A stretch of 64,000 nt of DNA, from positions 1,278,015 to 1,342,014 of the forward strand of contig JAYKAV010003044.1 of the NCBI GenBank assembly GCA_035582835.1. Direction: 5' to 3'. Within the stretch, counting starts at the first letter, position 1; the number at the start of each line of letters is the position of its first letter. Below are positions 27,595-41,362 of the stretch, in pieces. The notes beneath the pieces were generated by a model. It did no database searches. It worked only from the letters and a program-made list of their open reading frames with translations, and had not been told where the DNA came from. The translations under genes and the position numbers were made by a program. The DNA comes from Phoebastria nigripes (lineage: Eukaryota > Chordata > Aves > Procellariiformes > Diomedeidae).

Positions 27595-27830
27595 TTCAAG
27601 AATCTCAAAGTCCTTAAAAACTTTCATGAATCAGGCCTCATGCTGTCTGAAAATAGATGTATATGTTTTCAGAATGCATGTTTTAAGCACCAATTAAGAC
27701 ATTTCACATCTGCGGTAAAACAGGTGGGGAAAAGGAGACAAAGAGTTCAGTCACTTGCTAAAGTCCTTGGAAATAAATGCCTGGGAGGAGACCAGCACAA
27801 ATTTCAGGTCAACTGGCTCCTACTGTAATC
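27595..27830 (+). mobile_element. MIR/CORE-SINE-like relic (MIR1_Amn type)
   Basis: It begins with AGAATCTCAAAGTCCTTAAA, continues through AACAGGTGGGGAAAAGGAGA, a CAGTCACTTGCTAAAGTCC block and AAATAAATGCCTGGGAGG, and ends CAGGTCAACTGGCTCCTACT. These correspond in order to the CTCAAAG lead, the GTGGGGAAACTGAGG box, the AGTGACTTGCCCAAGGTC box and the terminal CAGGTCTCCTGACTCC segment of the amniote MIR family. The open frame covering this region is a by-product of the element. Confidence 0.7.
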
Positions 27831-30800
27831 TTAACAAAAAGTGATCAAACTCCTGATTTCTGAGGATTAGAAATACATTAATGGTGGAAGCAAGCAAAAT
27901 ACACTGTAAACAAAAGTTTGGCACCAGGACCCTAATAAAAACACCCCTAGTATTACGAATAAGGACAAAGATGATAAGAGAACTTCAAACTAGTCACACA
28001 CAAAACNAACAACTCTTTTTCAGACTAAAATGCTGAACGTCAACACTAGCTACAGTCTAAAATGATGCAATTTTTCATCTTCCTTCTGGTAACCATGAAA
28101 ACCGTTATTTCAAATCTTGCTTCTTGCCTTTGCGTTGGTACTGACGATAAGTGTATTCCTCTNCCATCATAATCTGCTAAACTTCTTTCATTAATAAGAA
28201 GGAAAAAGGTCAAAGGAGAAAACGCAAGGTTTCATTCTGGAAGCTACTAAAAAAAATTTGCTTTAATTTCTTCTGTATTTCTTTGAGATAATCAAAATTG
28301 TAGCAAAAAAAAACCATAGTTAAATACATAGATGGACATATTCATGGCTGCAGTGGGTAACAAACCAGTTTAAAGTCAAGTCAAAGAGTTTGTTTCAACA
28401 CTTTGTTTTCAGCTTTTATGTGGAGACACTTATCAGAATAAATTCNCCCTGAGGAAGCTCACGCTACAATCTGACTAACCAAAGAAAAACTGTTTAGCAT
28501 TCAAAGCAATCTGGGGTTTGTTGAGATTTCCCTTCTACTTTTACAGTCACTTGTCATTCCATTTAATAAGAGAGAAAACTTTCCTGACCATCTAAATTAT
28601 GCCATTCAAGATATTAAGGAAAACACACATACCCCAAAGTAAAGGTAAAATTATGCTGCAATCATCAAATCAGCCTTCTCTTCTTTATCCCATCTGTATA
28701 TTCTCCTTGTAAATGCTCAAGTATTGGTTAGAAAGCTACATGAGCAGCATAGTCCTACCTGCTTGCCACTTAAATTGCTGGTATTTTAATCTCATCAAAG
28801 AATCTGAGTTTTTCTTCCTGCTGTTTTGACTTTGCTGTCTCTTAGTCTTGTCACATTCACTAGTTTTGAATAAGTGCAGAACTTGCATTTACAGAATTTG
28901 CAATCTGCAAGATTGTTTAAGTGATTTATCAAATACTTTGATTGAACACTTATTGCTGTTCCAGTTCTGAATCTCATTTAAATTGACTGGGCTTGACATA
29001 AGCCTTTAGAGTGAACACAGAAATGAGCCCGGGCTGTGTCAGGTACGGCATGAGGGGAAAAAAGTTCCACCTCCAGCCACAGCACTTCTGGAATTGCACA
29101 CTGATAAAATCAGCCATGCAATATATTCCTTATTAAGCATTTTATGTCTGATAAAACCAGAATACCAACAGTCAGACAGGCTTTATCTTATTAATGATCC
29201 AGTACAATGTCTCTGCAGGTAGGTTCATAGTACACAGAGCATCTAGCATCACCCAGGTGTCTAAAACAGAAACTTAGTATTATCTGCCTGTGGAGCTAAA
29301 GGGTCCGTAACTTTGGTATGCTCTGCACAGCCACAAAGACCACATCACTTAAATAGAAGTTACAATCACTTTGCACTCACAGAGAACATACAGATCAGAG
29401 TAACGCTGATCTCTAAGGAGTTTTGAAATATCTGCAAAGTTGAAAAATGGTAAATTTTTGTCATCAAATGGATGATGTAGTTCTGGGGGATACTAAGCAA
29501 ACTGAGGGCAAACGAGTTTGAAGGTCTACACAGAAACCTAATGCCACAACACCAGAAGGGATGCAGCAAAACTTTTCCCACCAAATTAGAAAGCAAAGCA
29601 CCACAGACAAGTATCATTGGAAGATATCTTTTTTAACATTAAAAAGAAAAAAATCTGTAACCACAAACATTCTTTGCGTTTACCTCTATGATCCTCCACT
29701 AAGTGTGCACCCTGCAGAAACTTTTTAGCATGTTGTTTGTATTTACCCCTACTCTAAAGATACTATTCAATAGATGAATTAACTGAAGCCATCAGAGGTG
29801 ACTCAAGTGATTGTGTACCTAATTATTACACACTTTTGGTCACAGAGGCATGGGTCAGCTCTGACAAGGAGAAGGTTCTTCTAGCAGGCTGCTCTGAGAA
29901 ACCCTCAGCTTTGAAATATTTGTATCCACTTTATATGAAATAGTCAACATCTGTTGATCTCCAAGGATGNTGCAAATCCCTTCCTTCCTTCAGGATTTCG
30001 GTGAAGAAAATGGATGCTGAAATGGGTATGCTGATTGTGAATGGCTGTGAATGTAGCAACAGCGCGGCCAGCCAACTGTTTGAGTCTGGCTGCTCCCATT
30101 CATCACAGACTTTTCTGGTTGTGGTGAGGCCACAAGTTAACCTCTATAGATGTATATCAATAAATATCACGGAGGCTTTTAGTCTTGGCATTTCCTAATA
30201 ACAAATAAATAAATGTTTATTGCCTTTGTTCCTAATTTTGCTTAAGTTCATGAGATTTTACAGAGCTTTACCAAATCACCTAACAGTTCCCCTTGCATGT
30301 NCAATGCCTTATGCTCCATTGAGGTACCATTTGAAATTAACTGTTAGTATATTGAATTCATGCAAGAGAGGGGCTTCCCTATTGTTTCATAATTAAGGTA
30401 GAACAAACACAGTCTCCAAGAACATTTGCTGTCTGCCACATCACTTTCAATGGTATAACCATTTAGAAACAAAACTTAGAAATTAATAAAAGTACACAAA
30501 TGCTATAATAAATCTCTTCAAAAATAACAAGTACAGATGGGCCAAAGCCAGAGTGGATTTCAAGCACCTAGGATTCCAAGGTGATCAGATACAGAGTTTT
30601 CATCATTAATAANAAGCAAGCAAAGATAGAATAAATGAAGATAATTTGTTTCAGTTCATAAGAGATTAAAATTACATGCTTTTGCCGCATAACGGCTGTG
30701 AGTCTTTCTTACTAAATCTGTTGTCTTTCAGGCTCATGGCATTTTCAATGCTTCCTCCAAACTCATGTGGGATAATGCACTTCCAAAAAGTAGGCTCTAG

Positions 30801-33349
30801 GTATGCACATTCTTAAAATCAACCACTCAACACGCATCCAAATAAAAGTGAGCTTTCCTACCCATTTTCCCCAAGAAAGGAAGCTCAGAGCCCTTTTATG
30901 CATTGTGAATGGCCCACCTAATTTAGACTGAATTATACCCTAACCTTCATTTCCCCTTTACTTCTTTGCTCCATTCAGCAGTTTCTGACTTCAGCTAATT
31001 CACTAACAATCCCAGCTGGTCCTTCCCAGCTCCCAGTTCTTTAGCACATTGTCCAAGGAAACTATGTGCTCCCATCTACACTGGTATTCCACTCTCCAAT
31101 TAACCTACTGCTGAGAGGCTTTACCCCTTTGCACCATCCATTCCTCTGCACATACATTTTTTTAACCTTTTACTTCTTGAATTAAAGTTTGTAAGATCTC
31201 TTCCAGGTGAGAAGGTGTTAAATTTATTTGCTAAATGTGGTGCTGGTTACACAGGAAGACATAACACACGATCAGGCGATAGCTATGAAAAAATAATCTG
31301 GTTGATCTAGAATGCATTTCAAAGCCAAGTATTAAGGCGCAGATGTTTAAGATACAAGTAAACAAATAACAAAAGAATTTCAACACTTGCTGTATGACAG
31401 GCATATGCTTGTTCTTATTACTGAAACCATGCAGAGTAACTAAGGTCAGCCAGAGGTATGGCTGGTATTTGATCTATACAGCCCTGCAGTAGCACTGCTT
31501 AAGACACGTAGATGGATTTTCTATTCTCATTATTTAAAAACAATCGATCACTTTTTCTATCATACAATTATAACTTTGATGACAATAAAATGAATGCCTG
31601 TACCCATGCAACCACGTGTTCTTTACTGTGAAAGTTTTACCGTGTCTGCAAGAGATAACAGTCTTAAACATGCCCATATTTCAGATCTATTTTACCGATT
31701 ACTTTAGTATACCGTTTTGTCTAATCAGGAACATAGATGATCCTAGTTATTGAGTGCCTCATCGTCACTCATCTACTTGCACAAATCGAATAAACCAGGC
31801 TAGAAACAGTTCTGCTATCTTGGGATAAAAGCCAAGACTTCAACATCTTGAAGTCCCCTATCCAACAACTATGTAATTATATACAGAAAATTCCCACAGC
31901 AAATGTTAATAAACCCCACTTGATTCAGACTAGAGACTTGTCTCTCCTCTATTATGGTGAGCGTCTGCACACAGCCCATGCTGATAAAAAAAGCGTCCTC
32001 CTTTTTACTTAAACTGTTGCGGTTATTCCAAAAAACTCTTTCCTAGTGTAGATTAAGACCACATTTTAAAAGACCTAAACTTCAATGTATGCTTCCTGAT
32101 AGCCATTTAACATTTCATTTTCTGACACAATGCCAAGTGTCTTCTTTCTAGGTAAATGGCACAGATCTCATTGTTGACAAGATCCTAGATAAAACAAAGA
32201 TAGTGAAAATGTAATTGATGGCTATTAAACACCTACCTCCCCCAATTCCTTCTTTCTTGTACATTTGCTTAGAACCAAGTGAGCATAATAGCAGCTCAGA
32301 AAGTGGTTTTCAGAATCAGGCAGTGAGAAAGTCAATATGGAGCAGTGTGTCCATTTGTTTTGATTTATCTCACTAACTTCAATTGACAGTTAATTCATCA
32401 GAGTAGGAAAATGCCAGTCTAGTGAAAACACAACTCATGAAGGAGAGAGAACAGAGTGGAAAACGTAGAGTGTGGATAATACAGGTAATAAATTAAAGGA
32501 TACAGTATCAGCATTTTATCATTCACATTCTGAATTTGCTATATTCCTACTCTTGCCAATTANAGTTTATAGTAAGCAGTAAATTTACACATGCATTTAC
32601 TGATATATATCACACACACACAAGCCCTTTACAAAATGAAGCAACTTTGAAAAACAGGAAAAGACAGGAAAAGAAGTCACTTTGGCTCAAATTTCTAAAT
32701 CTGAAATTTCCAGCAGATTACTACAAAATCTTGTCATAAACTGCAGGCAAGATGAGAGTTTACACTGTGAATGTTGGCTTGGATCTAAAATCCACAAAAA
32801 TAATAGAGTTGAAAATGAGATTTGCAATAGAAATATTGGTGCACCACTAACACAAGTGCAGCACTGCCAGAGAGCAGGGAATGGAATGGAAGACTTANAT
32901 CTTCGTAAGGTCCTGAGAAATGCCCTGAGTAGACCAACGGTCTGCCCAGCCCAGAAGCTTTAGCGGGGCTGCTATTTGGTGTGTTCCCTGGTTTAGTCCC
33001 TCGATCCCACAACTCCTCCCTTTACGTCATTTGTTATCACCCGGCTTTTAATTTCCCCCTAGGTTTTTTTTTTTGCCCTTAATGCCCCTTTCTCCCAAAG
33101 GACAGCTTCAAGGACATTTTTAGGGTTGGTCTTTGCCTGACCTTATGACAACATCAGTGATGACAACAAAAGCTGGAGACAGTATTTAGGGAGCACATGT
33201 GAGCTTCGCCAATTTCCACTGCATTCGCCTCGTAGCCCTCCAGTATCCAGAGCCATTGTATACGAGATATTAGAGAGAATATCCCTGCCTACTCCTGCTG
33301 ATATATCCATTTATGGACTGGATTCACACCATCCCGGTCCTCTCTGAAC

Positions 33350-34070
33350 TACCTGTCTCCGCAGGTAGCATGTTCTAGAATTCACTTTTCACTACATGAA
33401 GTAGTACTTGCTTGTATTTAATTTAAACACTTTTTCTAGTAGTTTCATCAAATGCTCCTACTACAAGTATTACATTAGTTCTTAGATAGCAATTCCATAT
33501 TCCCTTTACCCACTGCTCTCAGGATTTTGTAAACTTCAACAGTATCTACTCTACACCTCCTCCTCTCCAAACTCAGCAAATCCAGATTTTCTAGTTCTTC
33601 CTCCTAGAACAGTTGCTCAACCCTCTTGGAAATTTTAGTTGCCCTCCCCTATTCTTTCTCCAACTCTGCTCTACCTCTCCGCACACCAGAACTGCAAGAT
33701 AGAGGCATACCAAGGTCTATANAGCAGCATAATGATGTCCTCCATCNTCTTCTCAACATCCTTCCTGGTAAGCCCAGTGTACTGTTGACTTTTTTTGGCT
33801 GCCACTGCACACTGAGCCAATGATTTCAGAGATCTGTCAGCAGAGACTGCAAGCTCTCTTCCCTGCGTTCTGTCTGCCAGTTTGAAGTTCAGCATTGCAC
33901 AGACACAGCTTAGATTATTCTTCCGTGGATATGCTAAATTACATGACCTTACATTTATCTAAATGGAAGTTAACCTGCGATCGTTTTTGCCCATTCCCTA
34001 AGTTTTGCAGGGTTATTGGACATTTCGGTCAGCACCATCCTTGATGATTAACTTATGTCTGTAAAGTACT
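33350..34070 (-). mobile_element. Ancient CR1/L3-type LINE, degraded 3' portion
   Basis: The plus strand here resembles the antisense of the 3' part of amniote CR1 LINEs. In order it shows GGTAGCATGTTCTAGAATTC near 33365, an eroded intermediate block, GATTTTGTAAACTTCAACAG near 33520, CAAACTCAGCAAATCC near 33570, TTTTAGTTGCCCTCCCC near 33634, CATCCTTCCTGGTAAGCCCA near 33758, GCTGCCACTGCACACTGAGC near 33798 and CATTTATCTAAATGGAAG near 33952. Block order and spacing agree with CR1 copies remembered from turtles and crocodilians. The sense strand is therefore minus, the same as PRDM16. No reverse transcriptase frame survives. Both ends are approximate, and a related L3-like family is possible. 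It probably inserted before birds radiated. Confidence 0.7.
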
Positions 34071-37000
34071 GCCAGTCCACTTAGCAGTAAAACCCAATTT
34101 CTGCTCCAAAGAACGCTGACAACTCGACAAGAATCTGAACTTCCTGGCTTTTTTTTTTTTTAATCAAGCTTGTACGCTTATTAAAACCTAAGCCCAGCTG
34201 CAGTGGACTATAAGAAATTAAGCTTCTTTCTGTCCATTTCCCAGGAAACTGGACAAGAGCCAAAAATAATCTGTCCTGTTTAAAGTAAGTATCTGCATTT
34301 TGCCTCAACAACTCTCCAGAAAGGCAGCCTTTTTATCTCCCTTCCACACTGCTGAAATTCATTTTGGAGATGATATAAGCACTTATGAATAGCGAAAGAN
34401 ACTTAACTTCCGAGAGCGGAAGTGTCTGTAAATCAGTACTTGGAACAATAGTTTAGTTAGTATTTAAGAGATGAAATGCACACACCTTTTCCTTGAATGC
34501 AAGTAAGTATACAACAAGGTGCAAGCTTCGTAACAGTGCAGTACTTTTGCATTATTAAGCTCTCTCAATAAGAGATTAAACACAACCACTGCTGAGAGCA
34601 AAAAAGATTGCCTCAACTCTAAAAATCGTACAACTTCCGTATTACTAGCTAAAAGACTGCAAAGGCACAAATATGGGTTAGCAACACAGAAGACATAAAG
34701 AAATCACAGCCTGAACTTTCACCCAAATATCTAAATTAAATCAGAAGTCTTCCAAAGGTTTAGAAAAGTCTAGATGTTTCTGTTATAATCACGAGCCACT
34801 GCATTTCGAGAGCTTTTATTGCTCAGAAAGGAAAATATCAATTATCGCAGTAGGGTTTATTGGTATGTACAGTCACAGAAAGATATGAAAGTCTCATAGC
34901 CAAAATGCCAGGCTTGTCCAGCAAATAGGCTAAACTCCTCATAACCTTAAAATAATTTTAAAACACTGGTTCTTTATCTGCATTCAGTTTCTAAACATCT
35001 TGTGGTTGATGTTCGCCATCGCTTGACACTGCAATATGGATTTCACAAGCTGGTTCTTCAGTATGTTTTTGCCCTGCTGCTCACTTGACTGCTTCCACGC
35101 TCCCCCCACACCTGCGATTCCATCCTTTGCCTCTTGCTTCTTTTTCACCAAAAGTTGAAATATTCTAAAACATTCAAATATACCAAAAGTTCAAATAATC
35201 TACCAAAGGCGTAAAATCTGCTTGCACTGAATTTTTATATGTAGACATTTCTGCTGCTTGGCTGGACCCAGCAGTCCCATTCCACACGCACATCAGCACC
35301 ACTGCACGACTAGGTCAGAAGGAAGCGCCGTCAGGCAGGTTCCCAGCCTGCCTTTGTGCTTCGGCTGTGTTCCTCGACGGGCAGTAGAAGATACACATGC
35401 AATAATACAGCACTAGTAATAACCACCACTACCAATATCAACGGCTAAGTCACTGGAGCTGTATGTAATTCTTCCCTTGCAAAAGCTTTCAAGTCAACTC
35501 AGTTAAAGTAATCCACCACAATGATTCAAGTTTTACAGACAAGGATTTCCCCCCCCTCAACTGAGCAGTTTGTGATTTAACGGTAACGTTTCAAAGTTGT
35601 TAAACAACCCTTTCTTTCATTACACAAAAGATGAAGAAAGCTAAAAGGTATAAGCACTAAAAAGATATCTGATGTCTTATGGTATTAGGGGTGGAATTAT
35701 CCAATTCCACTAAAGCTAACAACAGCTGCCTATGTTGTGCAGACAGGATATCCACCCAAACTATAGCTGACAACTCTCCCCTCCTTCAAGAGACAAATAT
35801 TTATTCCCCTCCTCACAGCAAGTCCTTTGGACTGTGGTTGTTGTCAGCTAAAAGTGGATCTTTTATTTCATATCGGGCTCTTTGACACTTGTCAGGTTCA
35901 CTTTAAAAAAATTTCAGCTCTTGCAGCATTAAGATCATCCTGGTCTGCTGCACAAAAATACTTTTAGTACATACATACGTAATCCAGTCTTTAAAATTTG
36001 CTTTAAATCAATAAATTGGATTTAAATTTACAAGAACCCCTCGTTAATGGTTCTGAAAACGCTGGAGCCCGTCTCACTGTGAGGCAGTTTTCTGCATAGC
36101 CTGTACCCCCTCCCTGCACCTCTCGGGGACAGACTGGCCTACCAACACGGAGCCCTCCATGTAACAGCCAGCAGAGCCGGGGGGAACTCGGTTACTGCTC
36201 AGACCTACCACTTTCTGACTTTAAGACAGGAGGTTTATCCAGTTCCCCACATCACCCTTCTTTTCCAAACATTTGGCTTTGGTGATTTCCCCCCGCCCCT
36301 TCCCTTTCCCTTACTCCAAGTTTAAGGCAGTTCACCACTTACGGTCATTTACAGCTTACATCTCAGTAAATCCAGAAGGTGTCTGATGAAAAAGAGGGAC
36401 TAGCCAAGCATCTTAATCCCCCTGTTCATTCATGCTCTCTGTAATGTTCTTTCAGGCCTCTGCTGAGAGACTAGGCTGAAATGAAGGCTGATAAATTAGT
36501 CTGGAGGGAAACAAGGCAGATTCTGCTTGTAAAAGGTCATTCCAACTTTGTTCTGGGTGAGGGTTTATCTTGACTGCAGCTGCGACAGACAATGGCCGGG
36601 GCCTAAACGGCAGAAATCCTAGCTCTGCTCATGAAATTACTGTGCTGATAAGGTAGAATGGACTTCAGTGAGATCTAAATGGGAAAAGGGAGGTGGGGGA
36701 CAAGGGTGAAATGTAGGTATTTTTGAACATGATTGAACAGGGATGACACAATAAGATGTACAATTAAAGCAATGACTTGCCCAGGCATTATCTGAAAGTG
36801 AAGAAACATACTGCTCGCTAATCAGATCAAAAGGAAGAAAATACCCACTTCTGTGTGCTGAACAAACTGCCTCAGTACAAATGCAGGCACGAGTGGGCTG
36901 AATGCTGCATTTTCTATACCAGAAAGGTTATGAAATACATTAAACACAAAGGTGATTCTTAAAGATCAGGGCTTCTGAACTACTGCATCATTTACTATAC

Positions 37001-39030
37001 ATTACATTGCTTCCAGGACACACTGGAGATGTACTTCACTAGCAACATGTTGCCAAGAGCAGCCTAAATAAGCCACTAAAGAGCGTGCATGAGCAGGACA
37101 TCTGGGTGAGAATACTCTTCAATGAAAAGCACTTTAATTTTTTTAAGCACATTTTGTGCATTTCTGGGGCAAAGAGAGTAAGTGATGGCAAGTTCTGACG
37201 AACCACGCTCTATTCTGTGCTTCCTGATGTGTACACAGATTTACTTTCCTTGTGAGAGAGATGCCTCTCCTTTATTTACACATCCCACTTGAATGTGCAT
37301 GTCTCTGATCAATGCAAACACATTAAATGGTCACAGCATACTGTTACCAGTCTGGAACCCGATTACGCTAACCAGCCTCCACTTAGGCCTGTGCCTCAGA
37401 TGATCTTGTTATCTGTTTACTTTCAGAGAGGACAGAGAGAACGAGGAAATGAAGAGAGATGCACAAATGAGTCGAGGTGGGTATTTTACATGGACACCTT
37501 GCAAAGCAGCTGGCCTTAGTCACAACTTGAGAAACAAAGCACACGATTAGTAATAAAATTTCCAAAGACACCCCTATGCACGGAAATGCTCCTTCCACTC
37601 CAACTGGCCAACTCGCCACCTTGTCTGACCACTAGACCTCCTCCTGAAGACCTGCTGCTTCCATTCATGTTTCTAAATGTGACTCAAACTTAGCTTCACG
37701 CCTTCCTTGGATAAACAGCCCATGTTTTTCAAAGTTGTAAACTTTCAGTACAAGGGCTGTCTCATTTTGTACAGGTCCCAGTACTTTGCTGTGATGAAAT
37801 ACACAAAAAGAGGAAAGGATGAATAATTAAATGATATGTTAACAAGCAAAGAACAAAGACCCACCTACGTCCCACTACTTCAGAAAGAGCGATAGACCCA
37901 ACTTTTCATTTTCACTTCTAGATACAACAACATAACTCCCTTGCATTTCCAGAGCCAAATAAGAAGCAATTGAAGTGCCAAAATGTGTGAAGTGCTAAAT
38001 CCCACAAAGTAAGAGTTGCTACATTTAGCAGTTCTCCAAATCTGCAGTGCTGCTCCATATTTGCTATGGGAAGAGGAGGACGGTGCCAAATTATGCAGAG
38101 AATGTGATTTCCCCTTTCTCTAAAAGTAATTAACATAACATTTTACTCTGGAAAATTCACTGTTGTTACTTCTTGTATCATACAGATTGAAGTAAAGAAA
38201 TTTAATTTAAAACCTTCAGACTTCATGATTAACCAGGAACTCAAATGAGGTTCACTGAAAGGTTTGCTAGTGTCGCAAACCTTTGGAGTCTAAACACAGC
38301 TCTAAGTATTTCAGCCTTAACTCAAAGTTGAGTAATGACTTTCTCTAATGTCTTAGCACAAGGTTACTGGAACTCAGGGGCTAGGGATAAGCTACACAGA
38401 AAAAGGACCCCGGAAAATAACTGGGTGAACACCTAAAACATTCAACTGGTCAGGGTCCCTCACACAGCAAGGGACAGCATAGGTGGGGTGTGGGTAGCCA
38501 ACCTGTAAGCAGGAAAGGTGCAGCAGCTCAGACCTCGGCAGACAGTTCCCAAATTCACTAGAGAACTTGGGCACATTCCTGTATTGCTAGCTTATGCTGG
38601 AGTGCTCAATGCCATACTATCACACATACATTACCTACTAGTAAGTAGCACGAGGACTGTCTTCTCCAACAGCAAACACATCCCTGATTACCATGTAGAA
38701 GTAGCCTAAGAACTGCAAAGCAAGTTATTTTGCATTGCTTCCACCTTCTGAAATTGCAACTGAAAGAGTCCACAGAGTGATGCCTCCTTTAANGTCCCAT
38801 GTATATTTATTGTTTAACTCTAACTTATTGATCATTTCCTTTACAAAAGCCTACTGTGTTCCAATGCTCCATCAGCCAGGTTTTTCTGGGAACGGACAAA
38901 ATAAAGGTTGGATTTCTATGTAGGTTAACATTCCAGAGGAAGAAGTAGTGCCCTGTATTCTGCAAGGCTTTTGACAACGAAAAGACCTATTTTTCAAACG
39001 CTGTGGTCACTACTGAGCTTTTCGTGGGAT

Positions 39031-39071
39031 TTTCTTTTCCTCCTTTTTTTCTTTTTCTTTTTTTTTTTTTT
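39031..39071 (+). repeat. Polypyrimidine tract ending in about 14 T
   Basis: About 41 bases contain only C and T and end in a long T run, followed by AAGTG. The minus strand is correspondingly A-rich. An overlapping open frame (38971-39324) owes its F/L-rich peptide to this tract. Confidence 0.85.
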
Positions 39072-41346
39072 AAGTGTGGATGATAAAATACTGTTTCAGA
39101 AGCTGGTATTCATGGATGTCTCTCAAAGACGAAAAGAAAATATTTATTTCCTTTTTCTGCTTGTGAATCAGAATGTTCTATTTAAAGAAAGTGCCCTCTG
39201 CCGGATTGCTCATGAGTTATTACCCCTTATGGAAATAAAGGAGAAATATCAGGAGGTATTCTTAGTCATTCCCTTCCCCTGTCTCTTCTTTTTTTTCTTA
39301 ATTCCTTATATACCCATGTTTTAGAGAAGTGCCTAAGATAGAGCAAGATATCTTGGCATTCTTAGGCCTAAAAAAGACTTACTCTTTTAACCCTGACATT
39401 GAAGCATTTGGTGAAACATCAAAAAATGGTACAAATTTCAGTCATTTCACTTGGATGTCATAAGGTGCATTTTTCATTTTTATCCAGGGTTGAAATTAAT
39501 AAATTAACCCCCCCAATAGATTTAGTTGTGGACAATGGGATTTTGCCTTTGATACAGTAAGCAGTTCCCCCCNACACCTCCCCGCTTTTTCTTTGTTGCT
39601 TCTTTTTCTGAATCAAAAGACAGTAGCATGTGCCTGCTGGCATGTTTTTAATACCAGGCATAGAAAACAGCCTAACAATTGACAGGACCTGGAAGCTGAC
39701 TCTTCCCCATCATCATGATGGTCTCCTAACACCAGAACAAAGGCCATATACTGTGGAGAAAATTCAAGTGTTGATGTTCTCACATAGTTGTTCTCTGGAA
39801 AGGGGACAGTATCTAGCATGTACAAAGTTGAGCAACTTTATTGGCCCAAAAATCGCACAGTATTTAGAATATTTAGAGTTCAGTAAGTTCTTCTTCCTCC
39901 TTGAGATTAATTTTTTTCACTTAAGTGCCAGGTTTCAGTCTAAAGCAAAAGCCTATCTGCAGTTTTCTAATGCATGTCTATATACATTCTAACTGTGGAT
40001 GCCTGTTAGCAACTACTAGTGGCTAAGGGCACACCTGGGAATTCCCAGAGTGCTCTTACATTCTGTTTACCTTATGAACCCATAGATTCTTTCTTTTTCA
40101 GAATTATTCTAGCCAAACAAAACTTTTAGGAATTGTGAAGTAACCTTGCATGGAAAATGTTTTCTGCATAGGTAACACGCTCCATCTAGGGAATGGCCAT
40201 GCACGCCATTCCTCAGCAATTTCCAAGACTGCTCATTCCCTGCAAGAGCGTTAGATGTGGTTTTGAAAACAGCAATTCATAAGCTCTTTTTCCCTGAGCA
40301 ATAGAAGCTGTTATAGTACCATTATTCTCAAGCCAAAGGGAAAGGCAGAGGCCAGAGAAAATGAATGAATCAGAAGACACATGAAGAAAAACTACAAGGA
40401 AATGTCATCACATCCTTTCAGTCTAAAAGTTGAAAGAACGTTAGCAAGATATGAGTGCAAACAGGTTTTGGGATTTCTTTGCTCATTTAAAGGACTCATG
40501 CTTCTGTTAGCATCTTTTGTTAAGAAACAGGACAGACAAGAACATGCTTCTTTAACAAACTGTACCAGCTTTTAAAGTGAAATGAGGGAATTTGGGCTGT
40601 ATGTGCTTTTAACTGGGAAGCATGACAAAACCATCACAGTTAAAAGAATGCTTAGAGTCTCCTTCCTATTTCAATATATTTAAGACTCAAGGAAATACAA
40701 TATAATTCTCCTCTCAGCAATCAAGGCCAGTCATGTGAAGTAAATTTTCCTTGGCACTTATGAGTATTTCTAAAAAACAAACAAACAAAATAAACAAAAA
40801 AGACCCACACATAAGAATTTAAATATTCTGTTTTGTGGGAACAGGGAGGCTGAACTGCTATGAATCACTGACACTGTAAAGCACGTTCAAAAAACAGCAG
40901 AGTTTTCCACTGGCACAGATGTGAAGCCAAGAATGCCTGCTGCATCCTTAGCTGCCGTCTCTTATTTTTTCCACAGTTATTTGTCTTTCATGGGACAGCT
41001 TCTATCTTCACCCTAAAGTATTAAATGAAAGCACTTATTTTTCATATGTAAAGAAGAAGCCTGCCTCTAACACTTTAGTGTAAGAGAAGTCTCTTGTGTT
41101 TCAGCAAATAATCTCCTAAAATATAAATTAAAACAAAGGAACTAATAACTGTATTTTATTAATAGTATTTACCCTGTGAAGCAAACTGAGCTAAAAGCAT
41201 ATCTGATTGCTTCCAAATTCCCTAGAACTCAATTGCTAAATTTCCCTCCAGGATGTGATTCCTATTCTTCTCTCAATTAGCAAAATAAACAGTGCTATGA
41301 TAAATATCATTATTTACTCAACAAAGTGATCAAAATCATTACGCGA

Positions 41347-41362
41347 TTTTTTTTTTTTTTTT
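41347..41362 (+). repeat. Poly-T run of 16
   Basis: Sixteen consecutive T followed by AGG. No retroposed sequence could be identified beside it on either strand. Confidence 0.85.
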
